Assembly (NCBI RefSeq): GCF_001422725.1
Contig: NZ_LMMA01000032.1
Coordinates: 415,658 to 479,657, forward strand
DNA from: Flavobacterium sp. Leaf82
Lineage (GTDB): Bacteria; Bacteroidota; Bacteroidia; Flavobacteriales; Flavobacteriaceae
Direction of reading: 5' to 3'
DNA: 64,000 nucleotides
Under the pieces are notes generated by a model that searched no databases, was not told the origin of the DNA, and worked only from the letters and a program-made list of their open reading frames with translations. The translations under genes and the position numbers were made by a program. Shown here piece by piece: positions 1 through 10,200 of the stretch; positions within the stretch are counted from its first letter, which is position 1; every line of letters begins with the position of its first letter.

Positions 1-1
1 T

Positions 2-712
2 GATAATATTAGTGTAGAGCAAATTAGTTTTATATTGAAAGATGGAATTCTTATTTCTTTTCAGGAAAAACGAAGCGATTTTTTCACCCATATACGCGAA
101 CGTCTCCGCACACATGCGGGAATTGTAAGGACTAAAAAAGTCGATTATTTATTGTATCTTTTATTAGATGCCGTAATAGAAAACTTTTACATTACAATAG
201 AAGATGAAGAAGAGAAAATTGAAGAATTAATCAATTTGACTAAAAAAGGTGCAGATCCTGTTATTTTGGAAAAAATTGAAAATCACCGTGATAACTTCAA
301 TTTTCTAAAACGCTCTATTGTTCCGCTTCGGGATTCGCTGTATTATCTTAAAACAATTAAAGATGATGATACAAACAGTTTAATTCAAAAAGATACCTTT
401 AATTTTTTCGTCAGGTTACATCAAAAAAGTTTAGAACTTTTAGAGCAAATAGAATCAGATATGAGCTCATTGGAAAGTGCTTCTAATTTTTATTTTTCTG
501 AGCAAAGCAGGAAGATGAATGAAATCATGAAAACCTTAACCATTATATCGGCTATTTTTATTCCGCTTACCTTTATTGTTGGAGTATACGGAATGAATTT
601 TGAAAATATGCCGGAACTTCGATATAAATACGGATATCACAGCGTGATGATTGCAATGTTTTTTCTAGTGATCGCCCTGATTATTTATTTCAAAAAAAGA
701 CGTTGGTTTTAA
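2..712 (+). CDS. corA: CorA-family Mg2+/divalent cation transporter, 5' partial
   Basis: C-terminal part of a CorA-type inner-membrane Mg2+/Co2+ channel. The frame is open from base 2, before any usable start, so the gene begins left of the window. The TTG at 35 is only an internal codon. About 236 residues are visible: a long, charged, helical cytoplasmic region (the funnel stalk), a first membrane helix, the family signature YGMNF (GMN at about 590-598) in the periplasmic loop, a second membrane helix, and a short basic tail KKRRWF. GMN is the selectivity signature of the family. The next gene, pta, has its own promoter-like box, so an operon is not implied. Family assignment is very secure; the exact ion is not shown by sequence. 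Confidence 0.95.
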   Translation, partial: DNISVEQISFILKDGILISFQEKRSDFFTHIRERLRTHAGIVRTKKVDYLLYLLLDAVIENFYITIEDEEEKIEELINLTKKGADPVILEKIENHRDNFNFLKRSIVPLRDSLYYLKTIKDDDTNSLIQKDTFNFFVRLHQKSLELLEQIESDMSSLESASNFYFSEQSRKMNEIMKTLTIISAIFIPLTFIVGVYGMNFENMPELRYKYGYHSVMIAMFFLVIALIIYFKKRRWF

Positions 713-745
713 CGTTTGTTTCAATAGTAAAAAAACGATTTAAAG

Positions 746-753
746 TACATTTG
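746..753 (+). promoter_or_regulatory. -7 box upstream of pta
   Basis: TACATTTG matches the Bacteroidota -7 consensus TAnnTTTG perfectly and lies 21 bp before the pta ATG. No well-spaced TTG -33 box is evident (the nearest TTTG is 27 bp upstream), so the call rests on the -7 element alone. Confidence 0.45.
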
Positions 754-774
754 TTTAGATATAACACATAAATT

Positions 775-2868
775 ATGAGTAAAGCGATATATATAGCCAC
801 TAGTGATCAAAATAGCGGGAAATCGATTATTACGCTCGGTTTAATGAGTATTTTAATCGGTAAAACGGCAAAAGTGGGCTATTTTAGGCCAATTATAGAA
901 GATTTTGTAGATGGCGAATTAGACAATCATATAGAAACAGTTTTATCGCATTTTGACCTTGATATAAAATTTGAAGATGCTTATGCGATTACGAAAAGCA
1001 AATTAATCAAGAAAAAAAATAAAGGTAAAATAGGGGAGGTTCTAGACCTGATTATCGAAAAATATAAAAAGCTCGAAGAACGTTTTGATTTTGTTTTGGT
1101 TGAAGGAACAAGCTTTACTGGCGAAGGAACTTCGATTGAATTGGATTTGAATGTTTTAATCGCAAAAAATCTCGGAATTCCAACTATAATTATAGGTTCA
1201 GGAGTTGGTAAAACATTAGAAGAATTAGTTGACAGCCTTTATTTGGTGTATGATTCTTTTAAAGTAAAAGAGGTTGAGGTTTTATCTGTTATAGCAAATA
1301 AGGTTCAGTTTGAGAATATAGAATTAGTTACGAAAGGATTACAGAAAAGCTTACCGGCTAATGTCCTGATCAATACAATTCCATTGATTTCAAGTTTGAA
1401 CAATCCAACAATGCAGGAAATTGTCAATCAGCTTGATGCAAAAGTGTTGTTTGGACATGCTTATTTAAACAATGAAATTGGGCATTTTAGCGTTGGAGCA
1501 ATGCAGTTGCATAATTACTTAGTTCACTTGCATGACAATGCTTTGGTAATTACTCCGGGAGATCGTTCTGATATTATTTTAGGAGCTTTACAAGCAAATG
1601 AATCAGCAAATTATCCAACGATTTCAGGAATTATCCTTACCGGAAATATTGTTCCGGAAGAAAGTATTTTAAAACTTATCGAAGGGCTTTCTGCCATAGT
1701 TCCTATTATTGCTGTTGATGGAGGAACATATCATATCACCAATAAAATTGGCGCAATTAGATCCGAGATTTATGCCAATAATACACATAAAATAGAAACC
1801 TCGATCACTACTTTTGAAAAGTATGTTGAAGTTGAAACGCTGTCTGAAAGATTAATCACTTTTGTACCGGAAGGAATGACGCCAAAAATGTTCCAGTACA
1901 ATATGGTAAAAAGAGCAAAACAACATCGCAAACATATTGTTTTGCCGGAAGGAAATGATGACAGGATTATCATTGCTGCTTCAAGATTATTAGATATGGA
2001 TGTGGTGGATATTTCGATTATTGGAGATAAAAAACAAATTGAAAATAAGGTTACTGAGCTTGGAATTACATTTGATTTTTCGAAAGTAAATATTATCAAT
2101 CCTATAGAATCTGAACTTTACGAAGATTATGCAAATACTTATTACGAGCTTCGAAAAGCAAAGAATGTAAGTATTACAATGGCAAGGGATTTAATGGAGG
2201 ATGTATCTTATTTTGGTACAATGATGGTGTATAAAGGTCACGCTGACGGAATGGTTTCCGGAGCAGCACATACCACGCAGCATACTATTTTACCGGCTTT
2301 GCAATTCATTAAAACAAAACCAAATTCGTCTGTCGTTTCTTCAGTATTTTTTATGTGTTTAGAAGACAGAGTTTCTGTTTTTGGAGATTGTGCTATTAAT
2401 CCAAATCCAACTGCAGAACAATTGGCAGAAATTGCAATTTCATCAGCAGAATCAAGTTCAGCTTTCGGAATTGAACCAAAAATTGCCATGCTTTCTTATT
2501 CTTCCGGAGCATCTGGAAAAGGAGATGAAGTTGATAAAGTCAGAACTGCTACCGAAATTGTAAAACAAAAACGACCAGATCTTAAAATCGAAGGACCAAT
2601 TCAATATGATGCTGCCGTAGATAAAGTGGTTGGAAAAAGCAAAATGCCGGATTCTGAAGTAGCCGGACAAGCGAGCGTACTTATTTTTCCGGATTTAAAT
2701 ACAGGAAATAATACTTATAAAGCAGTACAAAGAGAAACCGGAGCATTAGCCATTGGACCGATGTTACAAGGCTTGAACAAACCTGTAAACGATTTAAGCC
2801 GCGGTTGTACGGTAGACGATATTATAAATACAGTAGTAATTACAGCGATTCAGGCGCAGGGACTTTAA
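775..2868 (+). CDS. pta: Phosphate acetyltransferase
   Basis: Cytoplasmic enzyme interconverting acetyl-CoA + phosphate and acetyl phosphate + CoA. With the following gene it forms the Pta-AckA route for acetate overflow and ATP formation. The 697 residues match the long, three-part form: an N-terminal P-loop/BioD-like domain (SDQNSGKS near residues 10-17), a central DRTGG domain (about 215-320), and the C-terminal catalytic PTA_PTB domain (about 375-695), with motifs such as LPEGNDDR, VSGAAHTT and SYSSGASGKGDEVDKV. ATG at 775 is preceded by a -7 box. ackA lies 108 bp downstream, and the gap carries short CTTAG tandem repeats. Confidence 0.97.
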   Translation: MSKAIYIATSDQNSGKSIITLGLMSILIGKTAKVGYFRPIIEDFVDGELDNHIETVLSHFDLDIKFEDAYAITKSKLIKKKNKGKIGEVLDLIIEKYKKLEERFDFVLVEGTSFTGEGTSIELDLNVLIAKNLGIPTIIIGSGVGKTLEELVDSLYLVYDSFKVKEVEVLSVIANKVQFENIELVTKGLQKSLPANVLINTIPLISSLNNPTMQEIVNQLDAKVLFGHAYLNNEIGHFSVGAMQLHNYLVHLHDNALVITPGDRSDIILGALQANESANYPTISGIILTGNIVPEESILKLIEGLSAIVPIIAVDGGTYHITNKIGAIRSEIYANNTHKIETSITTFEKYVEVETLSERLITFVPEGMTPKMFQYNMVKRAKQHRKHIVLPEGNDDRIIIAASRLLDMDVVDISIIGDKKQIENKVTELGITFDFSKVNIINPIESELYEDYANTYYELRKAKNVSITMARDLMEDVSYFGTMMVYKGHADGMVSGAAHTTQHTILPALQFIKTKPNSSVVSSVFFMCLEDRVSVFGDCAINPNPTAEQLAEIAISSAESSSAFGIEPKIAMLSYSSGASGKGDEVDKVRTATEIVKQKRPDLKIEGPIQYDAAVDKVVGKSKMPDSEVAGQASVLIFPDLNTGNNTYKAVQRETGALAIGPMLQGLNKPVNDLSRGCTVDDIINTVVITAIQAQGL

Positions 2869-2927
2869 TTAATTATAAATTGTGAATTATTAATTATGAA
2901 TTTTGCCTCTTTAGTGAATTAATTAAA

Positions 2928-2959
2928 CTTAGAACCTTAGTGCCTTAGCATCTTAGCAG
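2928..2959. repeat. Four tandem 8-bp CTTAGnnn units
   Basis: CTTAGAAC, CTTAGTGC, CTTAGCAT and CTTAGCAG follow one another without gaps in the pta-ackA spacer. The preceding bases are AT-rich AATTATTAATT-type filler. A shorter related run (AGAACCTTAGTACC) occurs near 41480. Confidence 0.8.
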
Positions 2960-2976
2960 CTAAAAATAAATAAAAA

Positions 2977-4161
2977 ATGAAAATACTAATTATCAATTCA
3001 GGAAGTTCATCGATTAAATATCAATTAATGGTTATGCCATCAAACGAAGTAATTTGTTCTGGTATGATTGATAGAATTGGACTCGAAACTTCGAATATTA
3101 GCTATAAAACTTCCTCTGATTCTATTGAGGAAATATTGCCAATTGCATCACATAAAATAGGACTGCAAAAAGTAGCCGAAATGCTTTTAGATCCGGAAAA
3201 AGGAGTAATAAAATCTACTTCAGAAATTCAGGCTGTTGGACATCGCGTGGTACACGGAGGAAGTTATTTTTCTGATACCACTATTATTACAGAAGAAGTA
3301 AAAGAAAAAATAAAAGAACTTTCAGAATTGGCTCCATTGCATAATCCGGCGCATTTGGTAGGAATAAATGTAGCCGAGGAAATTTTTTCATCAGCAAAAC
3401 AAGTGGCGGTTTTTGATACTGCTTTTCATCAGACTATTCCGGTTGAAGCTTATAAATATGCGATTCCTAATTATCTTTTAACAGAGAATAAAGTTAGGGT
3501 TTATGGTTTTCACGGAACCAGTCATAAATATGTATCTGAAAAAGCAATTGATTACTTAGAAAACAATTCTAAGATCATTACAATCCATTTAGGAAATGGC
3601 TGTAGTATGACCGCTATCAAAGATGGCAAAAGTATCGATCATACTATGGGTTTTTCTCCCGCAAATGGACTAATAATGGGAACTCGTGCAGGAGATATCG
3701 ATCAGTCAGTAATCTTTTATTTAATAAAAAATTTAGGCTATACGCCAGACGAAGTAAACGCAATTTTGCTAAAACAAAGCGGTATGCTTGGGCTAACAGG
3801 TTACAGTGATTTGCGTGATATTGAGTCAGAAGCTGAAAAAGGAAATAAAGATTGTCTCTTGGCTTTATTAATGAATGCGTATAGAATCAAAAAAACAATT
3901 GGTTCTTATACGGCTGCTTTAAATGGTTTGGACGCTATAATTTTTACAGCAGGAATTGGCGAAAATTCATCATACATGCGTAAATTGGTTTGTACGGATA
4001 TGGATTATTTTGGAATTGAACTTGATCAGGAAAAAAATCAAATTCGTTCCAAGGCAATTAGGGAAATCAGCACACCAAATTCAAAAACAAAAGTATTAGT
4101 TGTCCCAACAGATGAAGAATACGAAATTGCAAATCAGGTTTATCATTTACTTCACAACTAA
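2977..4161 (+). CDS. ackA: Acetate kinase
   Basis: Converts acetyl phosphate + ADP to acetate + ATP in the cytoplasm; partner of Pta. The 394 residues are the usual family length. The N-terminal ASKHA phosphate motif (ILIINSGSSSIKYQ), VGHRVVHGG, the phosphate-binding GFHGTSHKYV, HLGNGCSM, GTRAGDID and the adenosine-site region TAGIGENSS are all present, so the enzyme looks intact. Start ATG 2977 follows an A-rich stretch without an obvious Shine-Dalgarno site, as is usual in the phylum. Probably co-transcribed with pta; a strong hairpin terminator lies just downstream. Confidence 0.97.
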   Translation: MKILIINSGSSSIKYQLMVMPSNEVICSGMIDRIGLETSNISYKTSSDSIEEILPIASHKIGLQKVAEMLLDPEKGVIKSTSEIQAVGHRVVHGGSYFSDTTIITEEVKEKIKELSELAPLHNPAHLVGINVAEEIFSSAKQVAVFDTAFHQTIPVEAYKYAIPNYLLTENKVRVYGFHGTSHKYVSEKAIDYLENNSKIITIHLGNGCSMTAIKDGKSIDHTMGFSPANGLIMGTRAGDIDQSVIFYLIKNLGYTPDEVNAILLKQSGMLGLTGYSDLRDIESEAEKGNKDCLLALLMNAYRIKKTIGSYTAALNGLDAIIFTAGIGENSSYMRKLVCTDMDYFGIELDQEKNQIRSKAIREISTPNSKTKVLVVPTDEEYEIANQVYHLLHN

Positions 4162-4180
4162 AAATGACGTTCTCTATATA

Positions 4181-4210
4181 AAAAAGCTCCTCAACTGAGG
4201 GGCTTTTTTA
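4181..4210 (+). terminator. Rho-independent terminator after ackA
   Basis: AAAAAGC/CCTC pairs with GAGG/GCTTTTT around an AACT loop and ends in a T run, 20 bp after the ackA stop. Confidence 0.9.
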
Positions 4211-4235
4211 TGCTTTAGGATTAAATATTTGTCAG

Positions 4236-4243
4236 TACCTTTG
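4236..4243 (+). promoter_or_regulatory. -7 box upstream of the PUL regulator; argues for the TTG start at 4262
   Basis: TACCTTTG fits TAnnTTTG. The first in-frame start-like codon (TTG 4229) lies upstream of this box and so could not be translated from it. The TTG at 4262, 18 bp downstream, gives a protein beginning directly with a signal peptide. A convincing -33 TTG was not found. Confidence 0.45.
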
Positions 4244-4261
4244 AAGACAAATCCGAATATT

Positions 4262-7006
4262 TTGAAATCGACACTTTTAAAACTATTTTTCTTCTTTTTC
4301 ATTGCTTCACAAATACAAGCACAAGAATTACTTCCTTTCGTAGAAAATTATAATAAATCAGATTATCAGGGTGACAATCAAATTTGGAATGTCGTTCAGG
4401 GTAAGGATAATGCAATGTATTTTGCTAATAATCACTATTTATTGCGATATGATGGCGTAGTTTGGGAAAAATATACATTACCTAATAAAACTATTATTCG
4501 CTCGATTATGATCGAGGGCGATAAAATCTATTCCGGATCTTATAAAGAGTTTGGATATTGGTATAGAAAAGATGGAAAAATGCATTATGTTTCTATTACC
4601 AAAAATCTAAGATTATTTGATGAAAAAGATAATGAAGAAATCTGGAAAATTTTCAGATTTAACGGTTCTATTTATTTTCAATCGTTTAATGATATTTTTA
4701 TTTATAATGGCAAACATATTCAAAAAATCAAATTTCCTTTTTTAATATCCTATTGTTTTGTAGTCGATAAGAATGTATATGTAGCATCAGTAGAAAAAGG
4801 ATTATTTAGATTAAATGGTTCCAGAATTACAAATCCAAAAGGTTGGAATGTCTTAAAGAAAACGGTAGTTCATGCTATAGAAAAATATCAAAACAAGCCT
4901 TATATTTTTACTCAGAAAAAAGGAATATTTATAGTAGAAAAAGAAGGTTTAAGACCCTGGAATAATCCATTAAATGAAACGCTGAAGGGAGCGACAATTA
5001 ATGTTGCCAAATTCATCAAAGGAAACAAATTAGTTATAGGAACAGGAAACAGAGGTCTCTATATTTATGACTTTACTACAAATACCTATAAAAATATCGA
5101 CAGGAATAATGTCCTGATGAATAACTCAATTCTGAGTATTGGTTTTGACAAAGAAAATGATTTATGGCTGGGTTTGGATAACGGAATTGCGCATGTTGAA
5201 GTAAATTCTCCAATCTCATTTTTTTATGATAATTCAGGGCTTCTTGGTTCCGTTTACTCAGTTGCAACCACTAACAGGGGATATTTGATAGCTTCGAATC
5301 ATGGTGTTTTTGAATTTGATTCAGGTAAATTTCATATGATGCCTAATACACAAGGTCAAGCCTGGAATATTACGAAAATTGATGATAAATATATTATTGG
5401 TCATAATGATGGGACATTTTGTTATGAAAATGGTTCTTTGATAAAGACAAATAATATTAGCGGAGGTTGGAATTTGTCTAAAAGCAGTATTAATAACACC
5501 TATTTTCAGTCTACTTATAGTGGAGTTTTGGTTTATGACGATATTTCAAAACTTACCGAAAATAAAGTAATAAAAGATCTTTCGAAACCTATAAAATATG
5601 TAGCTCAAAATAAAAAAAATGAAATTTGGGCAGCAGATAACTATCGTGGATTATATCGTGTTTTATATAGTGACGATTATAAGACAAGAAAAGTTGAGAA
5701 CATTACTCAGCAAAGCAAGATAAAAAATGATTTTGGGGTTAAAATTTTCGAATTTAGAAATGAGATTCTTTTTCTAATCAACAATTCCTGGTATACCTAT
5801 AATTCTATTACAAACAAACTTGAAGGGAACGAACTCTTTAATGTTAATTTTAAAAATATAACCGATGTAGTTGCCATTGATGAAGATCATTTTATGGTAC
5901 TTCAGGACGGAATTTTATATCATATTCAGGCTGCAGGAAATAAATTTGTCTGGAACATTATTCAGGAGAAATATTATAAAGGAAAACTGATTAATGATAA
6001 TTTGAGAATTTTTAAAACTCAAAATCATTATTTATTAAATCTGGACGACGGATTTATTTCTCTTCAGTTAAAGTACGAAAACAAACAAAATTCTGATGTT
6101 AAAATAGAAGCTTATAATGATGGATTATTAGTTTCTAATGATTCTAAAATTAAATATAATACAGAACTCAAAGTAAATGTAATATCCGGTATTTATGGAG
6201 CAAGTAAACCTAATTTGTTTTATAAGATCAATAAAAGTAATGACTTCGTTCAGATTTCTGGCGGAATGATTGTATTGAATAATCTAAGCAGCGGCAATCA
6301 TTCTATTGTTGTATACAAACATGACGGAGCTACTTATGAAAAAGTTTCTGGTTTTGAATTTCGTGTTGCAGAACCCTGGTACTTTTCGTTCTGGATGGTT
6401 TTATTGTATATGCTAATAATAGGTACAGTATTATTTTTCTATTATAAATGGAATAAACTCCGCTACATGCAAAAATTAAAATTGCAGGCAGAAGAACTAA
6501 AACATCAACGAGAAATTCTGGAAATGGAATTGAAAGCGGAGAATGAACTAAATATTCAGGAATATCAAAAACATATTTTAGAACTCGAATTACAAACGAA
6601 ATCATCAGAAGTTGCAGGGAAATCTTTGTCTATTGCAAAGCAAAGTGAAATGATCGAAAATATTCAGAGCATTCTGGATTCAGAAAAAGATTTTAATAAG
6701 CTTAAAAGTGAAATCAAGAAAGCCATTAAAATAAATGAAGTAAATAAACACGAGTGGGAAATTTTTGAAACCAATCTAAATCAAATTCATAATGAGTTTA
6801 TAATAAGTTTGTCCAAGAAGTTTCCAAATCTTACTCCAAAAGATATAAAACTGTGTGTTTATCTTAAAATGAACCTCTCTTCAAAGGAAATTGCACCTAT
6901 GATGAATATCTCTTTTCGAGGCGTAGAATTGCACAGATATCGACTAAGAAAGAAATTAAACCTTACTCAGGATGAAAACCTCTCAAAATTTTTATTAAGT
7001 CTGTAA
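4262..7006 (+). CDS. Membrane-bound PUL regulator: propeller sensor, Y_Y_Y domain, LuxR-like HTH
   Basis: Likely sensor-regulator of the adjacent SusC/SusD locus. With the TTG start at 4262 it has 914 residues: signal peptide ending IASQIQAQE, a large periplasmic beta-propeller (repeated blades with IWNV, DNGIAHVE and similar), a triple-tyrosine (Y_Y_Y) domain at about 610-690, one membrane helix (FWMVLLYMLIIGTVLFFYY), a coiled coil, and a C-terminal helix-turn-helix (LTPKDIKLC, SSKEIAPMMNIS, VELHRYRLRKKL). There is no kinase or receiver domain, so it is not a hybrid two-component (HTCS) regulator. Such proteins are known in Bacteroidota to bind glycans outside and DNA inside. The alternative TTG at 4229 adds 11 residues; no good ATG exists. 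Function is inferred from domain order and position. Confidence 0.85.
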   Translation: MKSTLLKLFFFFFIASQIQAQELLPFVENYNKSDYQGDNQIWNVVQGKDNAMYFANNHYLLRYDGVVWEKYTLPNKTIIRSIMIEGDKIYSGSYKEFGYWYRKDGKMHYVSITKNLRLFDEKDNEEIWKIFRFNGSIYFQSFNDIFIYNGKHIQKIKFPFLISYCFVVDKNVYVASVEKGLFRLNGSRITNPKGWNVLKKTVVHAIEKYQNKPYIFTQKKGIFIVEKEGLRPWNNPLNETLKGATINVAKFIKGNKLVIGTGNRGLYIYDFTTNTYKNIDRNNVLMNNSILSIGFDKENDLWLGLDNGIAHVEVNSPISFFYDNSGLLGSVYSVATTNRGYLIASNHGVFEFDSGKFHMMPNTQGQAWNITKIDDKYIIGHNDGTFCYENGSLIKTNNISGGWNLSKSSINNTYFQSTYSGVLVYDDISKLTENKVIKDLSKPIKYVAQNKKNEIWAADNYRGLYRVLYSDDYKTRKVENITQQSKIKNDFGVKIFEFRNEILFLINNSWYTYNSITNKLEGNELFNVNFKNITDVVAIDEDHFMVLQDGILYHIQAAGNKFVWNIIQEKYYKGKLINDNLRIFKTQNHYLLNLDDGFISLQLKYENKQNSDVKIEAYNDGLLVSNDSKIKYNTELKVNVISGIYGASKPNLFYKINKSNDFVQISGGMIVLNNLSSGNHSIVVYKHDGATYEKVSGFEFRVAEPWYFSFWMVLLYMLIIGTVLFFYYKWNKLRYMQKLKLQAEELKHQREILEMELKAENELNIQEYQKHILELELQTKSSEVAGKSLSIAKQSEMIENIQSILDSEKDFNKLKSEIKKAIKINEVNKHEWEIFETNLNQIHNEFIISLSKKFPNLTPKDIKLCVYLKMNLSSKEIAPMMNISFRGVELHRYRLRKKLNLTQDENLSKFLLSL

Positions 7007-7072
7007 GATTTGCATTTAATTTTTAAGGATCTTATATTTTTACACATCATTTTTTATATAATTCCAATACAT

Positions 7073-7174
7073 CATTACTACATCATAACGTAATGTTAAC
7101 AAAATTAATTTAACATTTAATGTATTGATAATCATTATTATATGTTTATTATTTATCATAATGATGTAGTTATG
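7073..7174. promoter_or_regulatory. Paired inverted half-sites upstream of susC (candidate operator)
   Basis: CATTACTACATCATAA at 7073-7088 and TAATGATGTAGTTATG at 7159-7174 are reverse complements at 14 of 16 positions, with centres about 86 bp apart. The core is CTACATCA/TGATGTAG. The AT-rich DNA between them contains no gene. Confidence 0.5.
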
Positions 7175-7199
7175 TAGTAGTGGTGTTTGATGTACTACA
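7173..7199. promoter_or_regulatory. Inverted repeat TGTAGTA-N13-TACTACA overlapping the susC promoter
   Basis: A perfect 7-bp inverted repeat (7173-7179 and 7193-7199) whose spacer contains the TTTG that would serve as the -33 box. This is the arrangement expected of an operator acting on susC transcription. Confidence 0.5.
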
Positions 7200-7220
7200 A
7201 CGTTGTAATTGTTTAATTTG
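7186..7220 (+). promoter_or_regulatory. Candidate susC promoter
   Basis: TTTG (7186-7189), 23 bp, then TTAATTTG (7213-7220), one mismatch to TAnnTTTG, 30 bp before the susC ATG. Confidence 0.4.
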
Positions 7221-7250
7221 GCTCTACTAACTTAAACGATTACAAACTGT

Positions 7251-10200
7251 ATGAAAAATTTTATTTTTAGCTTTTTAGCACTTTTGCTACTGCCAGCTTA
7301 CATGTCTGGTCAAGCAATTAAAGGAAAAGTAGTAGACAGTAGTGGAATGGGAATTCCGGGAGCAGTTATTGCTGCTTCAAATTCCAGAACTTCGACTGAT
7401 GCAGACTTTGACGGAAATTTTACAATAAATGCCAAAGAGGGCGAGATTTTAAAAATCTCAATGTTAGGTTTTGAGGCTGTTTCTATAGCAGCAACTACAT
7501 CTCCAATGAAAATTACTTTAAAAGAAGCAGGAGATACTGCCTTAAAAGAAGTTGTAGTAATAGGATATGGTACCAGAAAAAAAATCGATAACACTTCAGC
7601 AATTACTTCTTTAAAAGCTGAGGATGTTACAAGAACAAAGGTATTAAATGCTTCTCAGGCAATTCAGGGTAAAGCTGCTGGGGTTCAGGTTACTTCTTCA
7701 GATGCTCCGGGTAGTACACCTTCTGTTGTTATTAGAGGTTTAGGTACAGCTTTAGGAGGAAGAAATCCATTATATATTGTTGATGGTATGCCAACGGATA
7801 ACATCAATAATATCAATACTAATGATATTACATCTTACGAAATTCTAAAAGATGCGTCATCTCTTGCCATTTATGGTACAAGAGCTGCAAACGGGGTTAT
7901 CATTATTACTACTAAAAAGGGTAAAGGAGACAAAATTTCTGTAGAAGTGGAAAGCTTTGGTGGCGTTAGAACGCCGCTTAAAAAAGTAAAAATGGCAGAT
8001 GCAAATCAATATGCAAGCTATTCTAATGCTTCTTTAGGGACAAACAGATTTTCAACAGATCAACCTGTTAATACAAATTGGTTTGATGAAATTACAAGAA
8101 CTGGTACTTACACACAAAATAATATTTCTATTTCTGGTGCTACAGAAAATGTTAAATACTTTTTTAGTGCAGGGAACTATCAGGAAAAAGCGGTACTTAA
8201 CGGATTAGATTACAGCCGTACAAGTTTTAGAAATAACAATGAATTTAAACTTTCTAAAAAAGTAACTTTAAATCAAAACTTTAGCTTTACTTCGGCTAAT
8301 TCTACACCAAAACCATTAAGCGCATTTACAAATGCATACAAACAGTCATCAATTGTTCCTGTTCGTTTTGCAAATGGTCAATATGGAGCACCTTTTGCAG
8401 ATGCAAGTGGAGTAGCAAGCCCAACAGGTACTTCATTTAACAATGTTGGTAATCCTGTATCACAATTAGATTTTTACAATGAACAACAAAGAAGTGTTAC
8501 GCTTCAGGGAGGTTTAAAATTGGATTATGAAATCTTAAAAGGTTTAAAGTTTACTTCACAATTTAATGGAGAATACTATACTTGGAAAAATTATAACTTC
8601 GAGGATACTAAAAATATTTGGTTAGCTGCTAATCCAACTCGTAAAGATGCAGATTATTCAAGTACTGATCCTGTCAATTTATTGACTAAAGGTAGAGAAC
8701 AGTATTTTAACTGGAACTTATCTAACTATTTTACTTATAATAAAGTATTTGCTCAAATTCATGATGTTGAATTAACTGCTGGTATCGAAACGTCTGTAAA
8801 AGGTTCAAGAGAAAAATTAGTGATTACAAGAAAAAATGTAAGTCCTGATTCTAACTATTGGTCTTTATACAATGCGACAGATGCAAAAGGTGTTGATTAC
8901 TCAGGTACTGTTACGAATTTACAAGATATTGTATTCAATGAAAGTAAGTTAGCTTCTTATTTTGGACGTTTCCAATACAAATTGATGGACAAATACTTAG
9001 TAACTGGAACTATTAGACGTGACGGATCTTCAAACTTTGATAAAGATTATCGTTGGGGAACTTTCCCATCTGTAGGTTTAGGATGGATCATGACTAAAGA
9101 AAGTTTCTTGTCAGATATTAAAGGAGTTAATTTAATTAAATTAAGAGGAAGCTGGGGTAAATTGGGTAACCAAAATGTACCATTAAACAGTCAAAGTTAT
9201 AATTCTGGATTAAATAGTTATCTGGGAGGTTCAATTTTATATGAAGGATCAAGTATCACTTCTCAAATAGATCCTACTTTAACATGGGAAATTACTGAAG
9301 AGACTTCTGCAGGTATTGATTTCGAATTTTTAGACAGCAGATTGAAAGGATCATTTGATGTTTATGACAAAAATACTGATAACGTAATTTTATATGTAAA
9401 ACCTTATCCAACTTCTGGAATCACAACTGCTTCTCCTTCTCATGTTGGTGAAGTTTCAAACAAAGGTTATGAAATTGCCTTACGTTGGGATGATAAAATT
9501 ACTGATGATTTAAGCTACTGGGTTGGAGGTAACTTCTCTCACAACAAAAATGAGCTTACAAGCTTAAAAGATATTTCATTATCTCAGGTTATTGGAGGTA
9601 ATTTAGGAAATGGTCAGGATACTAAATTGTTATACAACAACTCAGTTGGTCAGCCATTAGGTAGTTTTTATCTTTATGAATATGCAGGTGTAGATCCGGC
9701 AAATGGAAATATGCTTTATTATAATGCTTCTGGTGATAAAGTGACTCAGGATGCTTTATCTGCAACAGCTGATAAAAAATATGTAGGTTCAATTTTACCA
9801 AAAGCTAACTACGGAGTTTCTTTAGGAGTTGTTTACAAAAACATTGATTTCTCAGTTGACGGATATGGAACTGGTGGGGCAAAAGTATATAATGGTAAAA
9901 AAGCACAGCGTTTTGGAGGTGAAAATATTGAAGCTTCTATGACAAATGATTATTGGACTCCAACAAATACAACATCTCAGAATCCAAGACCATTTAATAC
10001 CGTTCCTGTTGCTTCTACTTATTATATGGAATCTGCAGATTTCTTTAGAATTAACAACATTACTTTAGGATACAAACTTCCTCTTAAAGACGACCAATTT
10101 ATTAGTTCTTGCAGAATTTATCTTAATGCAATCAACCCGTTTATAACACAAAAATATTCAGGTTTCTCTCCTGAGTTAAATGGAGATGGTAATCCTTATG

